IMG/VR virus record: IMGVR_UViG_3300032334_000556
Location: 1-64,000 of that record
DNA length: 64,000 nucleotides
Strand: one strand, 5' to 3'
DNA from: a virus
Part shown: piece by piece, positions 1 to 10,200 of the stretch
Position numbering within the stretch: position 1 is the first letter of the stretch
Layout: the number at the start of each line of letters is the position of its first letter
Program-made: the position numbers and the translations under genes
The notes under the pieces: model-generated
Told to the model about the DNA's origin: nothing
The model's database searches: none
The model's input: only the letters and a program-made list of their open reading frames with translations

Positions 1-2
1 GT

Positions 3-2162
3 TCTTGGGTAAGATTTAGAACAGATTTTAATGGAAATGCTCCATCTGGTTTGGTTGATAACACAACATATTATGTAAAAGTAATAGATGCAAACACTGT
101 AAAATTATGTTCATCTTTTGCAAATTACAGTTCAAACACATATGTTACATTTACTGCATTCGCAACATCTGGCAAAACATGTTCTCTACAAACTGTACCG
201 CAATCATTAAATTTTAACTCAATTAAAGATTTATCTTTTGATACCAGATTATATGTAAGTTCAATTGCAATCAGTACTATTGATACAATTACTGGTGGTA
301 TTACTTTTGCAACCCCACATACATTGTCTGGTTTAAGTAAGGTAGTATTCTCAACAACAGGAACTGTTCCATCTGGACTGACAAATAATGCTGAGTATTA
401 TGTAATTTATGTTGATGATCTAGAAATTAAATTCGCTTCATCCCTAGAGAACGCATCAAACAATATTCCAATTGTTCCTAAAACTGTTGGTTCTGGAACA
501 GCTTCTATTATCGTAAAAGGTACTAATGGTAATTTGTTTCCAAACAATACAATCAAAGAACAACAATTATTTACTCCTGGTCAATATACAAATTATTTAA
601 ATACTGGCGATAAGGTAACAATTAGAACACAAAGATCTTTAAGCACATTAATTGATAGTGGTCAAACAATGTTTGTTAAAGATTCAACAACAGGATCAAC
701 TGAATCATTTGGTCTGACAACAAGATCAGATTTAACAACAAGTAATTTTGGTTATTTGAAATTGTTATCTACTAATATGGATCCTGATACTGATATAATT
801 ACAGCTCCATATGGTCACGTGTTTTATACTGGTGATGAAATATCTTACAGCACTAGCGGAACATCGTTCGCACCAGCAGTTTCTACAGTGTATGTAATTA
901 AAATAGATTCAACTACTTTCAAAATAGCTGCATCTTTTATTGATGCGATAAACAATAATCCTATCAATATTACTGCTAGAGGAACTGGTTCACAGTACTT
1001 CACAAGAACAGATTTTGATACAGCTTCTGAAATTGCTGAGATAATTCCATATTCAACTCAACCAAATTATGCTGCGACATTAAATCCAGGTGTAACAGGA
1101 ACAGGTATTGAAGAATTTACAATCACATATGGATCAAATCTACAAACAGAAACAGGATATCTTGACCAAGTTGTGCTAACATCTCCAGGTCATTATAGAA
1201 AAGTTCCAACTGTTACAATTAAAACAGCTGGTCAGCGTTCAGGTTCTGGTGCTGACATATATCCAATAACAAATCAAGTAGGTTCGATTACTGGTTTTGA
1301 AATTATGGATGGTGGTGTTCACAATGTATCAAGAACATTATATGTTCCATATTCGTTTATGTCTGATACAATCAGTGGTACTTTTGTGCAGGGCGAAACA
1401 ATTAAAGTTGGAACATCAGAAGTTGGAACATTACTGTCTAAAGAAGGACACTACTTTAAGATTAACTGGAATCAGGTAACACCAATTACTCTGGGCAACA
1501 CAACTCCAGGAGTTGGCACTACAATTACTGGCGTAACATCTGGAGCAACAGCACTTGTTGGAAGAGCATTCACTATTGCTAGTATCGCAGTATTAGAAGG
1601 TACATCTGTTGTGACAACAGGCGATGAGCACCATATGGTAAATCAAGATATGGTTTACATAAGTGGGTTCTCACCAAATATTGCTGATGGTTACTATTAT
1701 GCTTCTATTATGGGATCTAATAAATTTAGACTTTATACAGATAGAAGATTGTCAGTTCCTGTAACAGCTGCGCAGCCATCAGGTTATACTGCATATACAG
1801 CTGTTGGTCGTTCTGGTATGTTTACTGCTATTGCTTCTGCTGCTCCTTCTGCGATTACAGAATCTACAGAAAATGGATCAAGTAACAACTACGCAAGCGA
1901 TAAAAACTTATTGAATACAACAACAAGATTGCAAGACTCTCATTATTACCAAGACTATTCGTATGTAATCAGAGGTGCTAACTCGCACGATAATTGGAAA
2001 CCTTACTTCAATAAACTGGTTCATCCAGCTGGTTTTGCTGTATTTGGCGAGGTTGATTATTTTACAGTTAATTCGGGTGTAGAGAAACTTGGCAATACAG
2101 TTCTTAATGGAAGCACTATAAATAATACAAGTAATGCAATCATAACAGAGATGACGACCTAA
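3..2162 (+). CDS. gp7: Baseplate wedge protein, gp7-like, C-terminal part (5' end outside window)
   Basis: The frame is open from the first bases, so this is the C-terminal ~720 residues of a longer protein. It directly precedes gp8, as gene 7 does in T4, where gp7 is a large wedge protein that initiates wedge assembly. The C-terminus (SHYYQDYSYVIRG, then KPYFNKLVHPAG) resembles what I recall from gp7-type proteins of aquatic T4-like phages. The N-terminal part visible here has at least three copies of a beta-rich module ('..YYVI.V....K.ASS..NA..') that also occurs in the next two genes. TTG at 51 is an internal codon, not a start. Assignment to gp7 rests on synteny and the C-terminal motif; the protein could be another wedge component. 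Confidence 0.6.
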   Translation, partial: SWVRFRTDFNGNAPSGLVDNTTYYVKVIDANTVKLCSSFANYSSNTYVTFTAFATSGKTCSLQTVPQSLNFNSIKDLSFDTRLYVSSIAISTIDTITGGITFATPHTLSGLSKVVFSTTGTVPSGLTNNAEYYVIYVDDLEIKFASSLENASNNIPIVPKTVGSGTASIIVKGTNGNLFPNNTIKEQQLFTPGQYTNYLNTGDKVTIRTQRSLSTLIDSGQTMFVKDSTTGSTESFGLTTRSDLTTSNFGYLKLLSTNMDPDTDIITAPYGHVFYTGDEISYSTSGTSFAPAVSTVYVIKIDSTTFKIAASFIDAINNNPINITARGTGSQYFTRTDFDTASEIAEIIPYSTQPNYAATLNPGVTGTGIEEFTITYGSNLQTETGYLDQVVLTSPGHYRKVPTVTIKTAGQRSGSGADIYPITNQVGSITGFEIMDGGVHNVSRTLYVPYSFMSDTISGTFVQGETIKVGTSEVGTLLSKEGHYFKINWNQVTPITLGNTTPGVGTTITGVTSGATALVGRAFTIASIAVLEGTSVVTTGDEHHMVNQDMVYISGFSPNIADGYYYASIMGSNKFRLYTDRRLSVPVTAAQPSGYTAYTAVGRSGMFTAIASAAPSAITESTENGSSNNYASDKNLLNTTTRLQDSHYYQDYSYVIRGANSHDNWKPYFNKLVHPAGFAVFGEVDYFTVNSGVEKLGNTVLNGSTINNTSNAIITEMTT

Positions 2163-2163
2163 T

Positions 2164-4194
2164 ATGGCACAGTATGCAATAATCAAACAAGAATCAAAGG
2201 CACAAAATGCAAAGGGATACTATTCCAGCATTGTTAGTGGTGCTAAAAAACTCTATTATTATTTTGGTAACCCAGTAGCTTGGTCAACATATCCAGGTGG
2301 AAGTTACAGCGATACAGCACCTCCAACACCAACAGATTCCCAACTTTGCGAGAAACAAATTTGGGATGGAATTATTGGCATGAAGAAAGTATCATCTTCT
2401 GATATAGTTTTCTCTTATAAAAGAAATGATTGGGTAAGCGGAAACTATTATGATATGTATAGAGACGATTATGATGGCACTGTTAATGGTGTAACAACAA
2501 CAGGCGCATCTACATTACCTTTATCTTTATCTAAAACAAATAGTCTTGTTCTTGTATATGATAGTGGTTCATATAAACTGTATCGTTGCATAGATAATCG
2601 TAGCACAACAACTGGTTACGCAATCCCATCAACAACAAAACCAACATTTACAACAGACCAAATTCAAACATTGTCTGATGGATATCGCTGGAAATATTAT
2701 GGCACATTAACAACAGCAGATGCTGAAGAATTTTTAACATCTTCTTATGCGCCAATTCCTTCGAATTTAATATCAACAAAAGTAGCTTCTGGGCAAGTAA
2801 TTTCAATTATTATGCTCAGTCGTGGTGCTGGTTATACATCAACACCAACTGTAACAGTCAAAGGCGATGGTACTGGTTTGGTTCTTGGTACACCAGTTCT
2901 TTCTGCAGGTTCAATAGCATATATCCCAGTTACTACTGCTGGTTCTGGTTATACATATTTGACACTAACAATTAGTGGTGGTGGAACTCCAACAACTACA
3001 GCAACTGCTAGAGCAGTTGTTGCACCATATGGTGGGTTTGGTAACAATGTATCAAATGAAATCGATCCAAATTATTTGATCGCTAGAATTTCAAATATCA
3101 ATACTGATGCATATTTCCCAACACGTGGTAATGCACCAACTGCATATGGCGCAACATCAGGAACATATGTTACTAATTTAACATATAGATCAGTAGGTTT
3201 ATTGGAAGATCCACTACAGTATAATTCAACTTCTGCTGCAACTGATACCTTACTTAAAAATTTTACTGAGTTTAGATATAACGCAGTAACAGGTACAGTA
3301 GCATATGGTGATAGATATACTTCACCAACAAGCGGATTGTCAAACGCAATCGGAACAGTTGTTGCTGAGAGACAAGATAATTCATATGTTGCTGATATTG
3401 TTACTATCAATGCAGCAACAGCAGTTAATGCATCAACCAAAGCAATTGCTGCTATTGGTCACGGATTAGTTACTGGAGATACAGTAAATTATTCAACAGG
3501 TGGTGGTACTACAATTGGTAATCTTACAAATGGCGCATCATATTTTGTAATTAAAGTTGATACTGATAATTTTAAATTGGCATCATCTTTGGCTAATGCG
3601 CAAGGTAATATTGCTATTTCAATTACTGCTGGAATTGGTTCTACTCATACATTTACGGACACAGTAGTTAAAGGATATGTTTCTTTTATCCGCTCAACCG
3701 AACAGTTAGTTGAACAATCACCATTAGTCGCTGGTAATTTATTAACAAAAACCGATTCATCTACAACAATGTATCTTGGTCCATATGCTACATTTAATTC
3801 AGCGTCTGGTTCTGTTGTAGTTATTGCTTCTGATACTATTGTTATCAATGCCCACCCATTCCTTACTGGTGACCAAGTAGTATATACGAATGGTGGTGGA
3901 ACAACAATCCCAACAACAGGTTCTACTCTTGTGAGTGGAAACACCTATTACATTATTCGTGTAACTGCAAACGAAATTAGATTAGCAACATCATATGCCA
4001 ACGCAATCGCTAAAACAAACATCGATTTAACTGGTCTTGGCGTTGGTACACATACCCTTAAATATACAGGTTCGGATAGTGTTTCTTATCCAACAGTTCA
4101 AAAGTATACTGGTAATGTGGTGTTTGCTGAGTATAGAAATGCTGTTACAAGATCCACAGAAAAAGAAAAATTTAGATTTGTTCTAGAATTTTGA
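2164..4194 (+). CDS. gp8: Baseplate wedge protein gp8, enlarged
   Basis: Residues 1-180 match the T4 gp8 layout: an N-terminal YYSSIVSGAKKLYYYFG segment, then PPTPTDSQL, W.GIIGMKKV and KRNDW, then a 'YKLYRCIDN' strand. The protein ends in 'EKFRFVLEF', comparable to the EINILFTF end of T4 gp8. T4 gp8 is about 334 aa; this one is 676 aa. The excess lies mainly between residues ~400 and ~640, with two copies of the 'HGL.TGD..Y..GGGT...L..G..Y.VI.V' module shared with its neighbours. gp8 forms part of the wedge between gp7 and gp10 in T4. The start ATG follows the gp7-like stop by one base, indicating co-translation. Confidence 0.85.
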   Translation: MAQYAIIKQESKAQNAKGYYSSIVSGAKKLYYYFGNPVAWSTYPGGSYSDTAPPTPTDSQLCEKQIWDGIIGMKKVSSSDIVFSYKRNDWVSGNYYDMYRDDYDGTVNGVTTTGASTLPLSLSKTNSLVLVYDSGSYKLYRCIDNRSTTTGYAIPSTTKPTFTTDQIQTLSDGYRWKYYGTLTTADAEEFLTSSYAPIPSNLISTKVASGQVISIIMLSRGAGYTSTPTVTVKGDGTGLVLGTPVLSAGSIAYIPVTTAGSGYTYLTLTISGGGTPTTTATARAVVAPYGGFGNNVSNEIDPNYLIARISNINTDAYFPTRGNAPTAYGATSGTYVTNLTYRSVGLLEDPLQYNSTSAATDTLLKNFTEFRYNAVTGTVAYGDRYTSPTSGLSNAIGTVVAERQDNSYVADIVTINAATAVNASTKAIAAIGHGLVTGDTVNYSTGGGTTIGNLTNGASYFVIKVDTDNFKLASSLANAQGNIAISITAGIGSTHTFTDTVVKGYVSFIRSTEQLVEQSPLVAGNLLTKTDSSTTMYLGPYATFNSASGSVVVIASDTIVINAHPFLTGDQVVYTNGGGTTIPTTGSTLVSGNTYYIIRVTANEIRLATSYANAIAKTNIDLTGLGVGTHTLKYTGSDSVSYPTVQKYTGNVVFAEYRNAVTRSTEKEKFRFVLEF

Positions 4195-4200
4195 TAAATA
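4193..4200 (+). promoter_or_regulatory. T4-type late promoter, GATAAATA
   Basis: The octamer overlaps the gp8 stop codon and lies 25 bases before the DUF4815 start, with a GGAG ribosome site between. T4-type late promoters have only a -10 element (TATAAATA) recognised by gp55. This copy has G in place of the first T. Confidence 0.6.
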
Positions 4201-4225
4201 GAACATTACCACTGGAGAAAATTAA

Positions 4226-7200
4226 ATGAATTTTAACGTATCGCCATATTACGACGATTATGATGAGGATAAGAAATTCCTGCGTGTCCTGTTCCGTCCT
4301 GGATATTCTGTTCAGGCACGTGAATTAACACAAGCGCAGACGATCTTACAAAAACAAGTCCAAAGACTTGGCGATTATGTATTTAAAAACAAGTCCAGAG
4401 TTATCCCTGGAGAGTTGAAACTAATTACAGCATACTCAATTAAACTAGAGCCACTAGAAATTGACAAATCATTTAATCTTGATACATTCATCCAAGCATT
4501 AGATAACATTACAATTACTGGTGAAACCACTGGCGTAAGAGCAACTCTAGTTTTGGGTGAGCCATCTACATCAGCTGGCGATCCTCCACTTTTCCACATC
4601 AAATATGTTTCACAAGGTTTTAACGGAGAAGAATATTTCTCACAAAATGAAGTATTAAAATTTGATGTAGTGGCAAGCGTTGTAACAACATCTACTGGTG
4701 GAACAAGCGAAACAGATCCAGTTGTAACAACAACAGATTATGTTTCTCCAACATATACAAATCCAAGAACTGGTGAAGTAATTACAGCTGCTTCTGGATC
4801 ATATCGTGTAAGAATTCAAAACGTAAGCGATTATCAAAACGATTCTTATATCGCAAACATCACTACTGGTATTTTCTATGTCAATGGCGCATTCGTTAAA
4901 GTTGACTCACAAAGAATTTGTTTATCAAAATATACAAATACACCAACAACTGCAGTTGGTTTAGATATTGTTGACAACATTATAACTCCAGAGCAAGACA
5001 CAACATTATTAGACAATTCAACTGGAACACCAAACTATACTGCTCCAGGTGCTCATCGCTACAGAGTTGTTTTAGTTCTTACGAAAAAAGACGTTGGCTA
5101 TGCCAGCGAAAGTTTTATTGTTCTTTCTACATTAAGAAGAGGTATTCTACAATTCGAAGCACAAGGTTCAAGTCTTGCTGAATTGGAAAAAGTACTTGCT
5201 CGCAGAACATATGATACCAATGGTGATTATACTGTTCGCGATTTTGAAATTGAAATGCGTCAACATCGTAACTCAGACCAAGGTGTTTGGACAGGAACAA
5301 CGGCATACGGTAAAGGCGATACAGTTTATTATGTAAGCCCATCTTCTGGTAAAACAAATTTCTACATCTGTTTAGATTCAGGTGTTTCTGGTACATCTGC
5401 CCCAACGCACGTTTCTGGTGCTGTTAGTGATGGTGGTGTTCGCTGGAGATTTACACCACAAGCCACATATAATTATGGTATCTATTCAGAGGATGAAGGT
5501 GGAGATACTGAAAAAATTGCATTTGGTTTAAAAAATGGTAAAGCATATATCAAAGGATTTGAATTTGCTGTAAATGGTGTTAGATATGTTGAAGCACCAA
5601 AAGCAAGATCATATAACAAAATTAAAAATACTGGTGTTCCAGTTTCTGTTGGTAACCTTATCGACGTAATTCCTTTTGGTGTTCCAGATATTGATGGTTT
5701 CCAAATTGTTGACTTATATTCAGTTGATACTCCACCAAATGCTTCACAAAGTCAACCATATTTAACAGCATCAGCTGATGGTTCTGGTACTGTTGGCTCT
5801 TGGGGGTATATGTCAGCCAAATTGACATATGGTATTGTTGCGCATCAAACAACATCAACAGGTGTTAATGAATATACTGTTGCAAAGATTCTTGCGAACA
5901 CAGTTACAACAACTGTATTTACTAACGATATGAACTGTTGGACAGATAATTCTGGTGCTAGTGCAGTCTCTGCTGCATATTTCCTACCAACATCTAAAAT
6001 TGGTACTGCTCGTCTACGTTATGTAGAAGGTGCTCAGCCAAATGGTGGTAGAGCAACTGCTAAAATATCTTTAATGGATATCCAAATGGATCCAGGTAAA
6101 GATTTCCGTAAAGTTCGTGTTATTGGTACACCATTAAGCGTTGGTTCAACTTCTGCTGGTGGTGATCCACAGTGTTTCCGTGCTCTAGTAATCCCACAAA
6201 CATATAACTCAACACAAGTTGGTACAGCTACAATCGCAACAAGTGGTAATAATGCTGCAACAATGACTGGTTTTGGTACTAAATGGCTTTCTTCAAACCA
6301 GTTAACTGCTGGTGATATGGTTTGGTTCCCAAATGTGCCATCTCAGTTCTTCTTTGTTCGCGATCTTCAAGGATCCGATAGAGGCGCATTAGTAACACGT
6401 TTCAGTACATATAATATTTCTGGTCCATTATATAGAGCAGATTGTGTATTCCAGAAACCTGAAGATGGTGATTCAATATTCGACATGCCTAAGAAAGATG
6501 TGTTGACTATTCGTGGTGGCGAAACTCTTCAAGAAAATAATACAACATATACAACTCTGGAAAAGGCAGTTGTTACTGGTGGATCCTCAGATGGAACATA
6601 TGTTACATTAAATGTGTCTTCAGTTGAACCTGATCAAATTCGTATTACCGATGTTGCTGCTTATGTTGTTATTAACAACACAACTGGTGAGTTGGTAAAC
6701 CCATACGATATTACATTAAACACATTGACAACAGCGTCAATTCGTTTAAATGCAACAGCAAGTCGTACAAATAGTTTAGCGTATTTACAAAACGATTCTT
6801 ACAGTGTGTTTATTCCAACACTAAAGCGTTTGACTAATGCTAAAGAGAAAGTTAAATCTCTTGTTTCTGCTTCTCAAGATATTACAATTCAGCAGAATAT
6901 TGAATTAGATACAATTAAAATTAACAAAGCTGACGTATATCGTATTCTTAAAATTGAAATGTTCCCGAATGTTATTTTCGGTAATGATATTTCTGGTCAA
7001 ATTACTGGAACTGGTGTTGATATTACAACAAACTATGAGTTTGACAATGGTCAACGTGATACTCACTATGATCTTGCACGACTAATCAAGAGTAAATCAG
7101 TGGCTTTCCCATCTGGTCCAATCCGTATTACTTATGAATATTTTGAACACAGTGGTGGTGACTACTTCTCAGCTGACTCATACCCAGATCTATTGTATGA

Positions 7201-10200
7201 AGAAATTCCAAACTACTTCAGTAAAGTTACTGGTAGAACAATAAGTTTACGCGATGTGCTTGATTATCGTCCACGTGTAAACGATGGTGGTACATTTGAT
7301 GGTGGTACAGCTTCTTTAACTGCTTTACCGCAACAAAAATATGGTTTCCAATGCGACTTCGCTTACTATTTGCCACGCAAAGATAAAATTGTTTTAAACA
7401 AATCAGGACAGTTTGTTGTTATCCAAGGTGTATCTTCAGAAAATCCGCAATATCCAGAATTACCTGATGATGTTATGGAGTTGTTCGATGTTGAATACAA
7501 GCCATATACATACAAAGTAAATTCAAGCAACGTCTTTATCAAGCCAATCGATAACAAGCGTTACACAATGAAAGATATTGCTAAGTTAGAGAAACGTATT
7601 GCTAACTTGGAAGATGCTACCGTATTAAATTCATTAGAGCGATCAACAGCAACCTTCTCAATTAAAGACCAAGATGGTTTAGATAGATTCAAGAATGGTT
7701 TCGTTGTTGATAACTTCACAGGACATAAAGTTGGTGACGTATCAAATCCTGACTACGAATGTTCAATTGATATTTTAGAAAATAATTTACGTCCAGCTTT
7801 CTATACAGTTGGTGTAGATATGGTTGAGGTTGCTCAATCTGTTGTTGAACGCAACACATATAATTATAGAATTCATCCAGGCAATATCGCAACTTTACCA
7901 TACTATGCTGGACCAGAGTACTTCTATAAAAATAAAAACGAAATTCAAACAATTATTGACAAAGGTGCTAATGCAACTTCTGTAGAATTGTTCAGAAAAG
8001 AAACACTAATTCGTGAGAACAATGATCTTATCATTATGGAACAACCATATGCAACAGAATCTGTCCAAGTTACAGCTCTGTTAACTGGTTCTTCTTCTGG
8101 TACTGTTACACTATTCCCTTCTGGCGATACATGGGTTGAAACAGATATTCCTCAAGAACTTGTTATTAATGAAAATGGAACATACGACAGCGTTGCTGCT
8201 CAAGCGGATGCGCTTGGTATTGATTTTGGCACAATCTGGAATCAATGGCAAGTTACTGGTTTCGGTCGCCCAGTAACTACTGTTAGCAATAGTTCATGGA
8301 GAAGTGGTGCTGGTACATACTACTCATCTACTTCTGTTACAACTCAACAAGTTAGTGAGAGCGCAAAAGGTAAAACAACTTCATTAAATGAAAGTGTTGG
8401 ACTTACACAAATTAATGGTCGCTTAACTGCTCGTCAATCACAGTCATATATTCGTTCACGTCCAGTAACATTCGTAGCGAATGGATTGAAGGGTGGTTCA
8501 AGAGTTTATGCATTCTGTGATACAACAAACGTAACTGATTATTGTACTCAAGCATCTAGACTATATCTTGCTGCTCGCGGATTTGATTACTCAGAAGTTC
8601 CATTCCAATTTGGTAAGTCAGCAACTGAACGAAATGTTTGGTTAACATTCAACACTGATGATGTGTTTTCTGGATCTACTTCTAACTATGAAAGAACATT
8701 TATTGGTTCTTTAGCAAACAGTGATTTTAATTATACTACTACATTTACTAGTGTGTTTAATGGAACTGTAATTCAACCATCAAGTATCGCAACGACAGGA
8801 ACTAATACTGTTCTTGGTGATGTTGGTACAAACCTTATTCCTAAGAATTCTGAAGTTCAAGCATTCACAAAAGGTGAAGTAATTAAAGGAATGGTTTCTG
8901 GTGCAACTGCTATTGTTATTCTACATGAACAATCAACTTCTACACAAAATGGTAACGCAGATGGTTCTATTGATTGCTTACACGTTTTAAATATTCGTGG
9001 AACATTTAAAGCAGGTGAACCGATATCTGGTACAATTAAGCGTGACAAATTAAATGGTGGAGTATTAACATTAACATTGCGTGCATCTAGTCACTTTGAA
9101 GCACCATCCCCAGGTAATTTAATTACTTCTGGTACTGGTCGTGTTGCTGGTACATGGTTGATTACTAGTGGTCAAACAATCAACAATAAATCATCACCAA
9201 AATTCTTAACTGGTAAGAGAACATTCTCTTTACAAGATACTATAACAAATACAGCATCATCAGCTGGTATTGTAGATAGAACATGTTATGCTGATGCAGT
9301 TTATTCTGCTGTTGGTATTATTGATGCTGGTGGCGGTGGTGTGGTTGGTGTAAGAAATGCTTCTGTTGGTGTTGGTGACGTAACTCGCGATCGTTCATAT
9401 ACACAAACGCTGGCTTCTAGTACATCAACATCGTATGTTCCAGATCCACCTCCTCCACAATCACAAGATCCGTTGGCGCAAACATTTATTGTTTCTTCAG
9501 CTGCATCTATGGCTGATGCAAGTCAAGGATCGTTTGTTACTGATGTTGAACTTTTCTTTGCTAATAAAGATCCAATCTCTCCAATCGCTGTTGAGATTCG
9601 TACTACGCAAAATGGTTACCCAACTACAACAACTCTACCATTCGGACAGAAATATCTGTACCCATCACAGATTCTTACATCTACAACTGGTACTGTTGGT
9701 ACAAGAGTAAGGTTTGATGCGCCAGTATATGTTAAAGAAGGCGAAATGTATTGTGTTGTATTGTCAACATTAAGTCCAACATACTCAGTTTATACAGCTA
9801 CGCTTGAGAAAACAGATATTAGTAACAACAAACTTGGAAAAGTATTAAAGAATCCTGCTACTGGATCTATGTTTAGATCGCAAAACTCTGCTACTTGGAG
9901 CGAATCATCGACCCAAGATTTGAAGATGGTTATCTATCGTGCTATCTTTAATACAACATCAAGCGGAACAACTGTTGATGCTTTAGGAACATCGGTTGGC
10001 GAAAGTTTCATCTATTTGAAACCAAAAGATATTAAACCATTATCTAATTCTGGTAGACAATCTAAGTTTACAAAATTGGCATTAAATCCATTCCGTTGTA
10101 CATTAGGTAAGAGCGAAATTATTGTTCGTCAACCAAACCATGGTATGATCGCTGGTGCTTATGTTACATATCAAAACGTAACTGGTTCTGAATCATTTGG

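Noticed and set aside
3072-3944. Open frames of about 100-120 codons on the minus strand inside gp8 and other structural genes
   Set aside because: They lie antisense to well-supported genes, lack ribosome sites and show translated shadows of the T/V/A-rich plus-strand repeats. No minus-strand gene in the window is supported.
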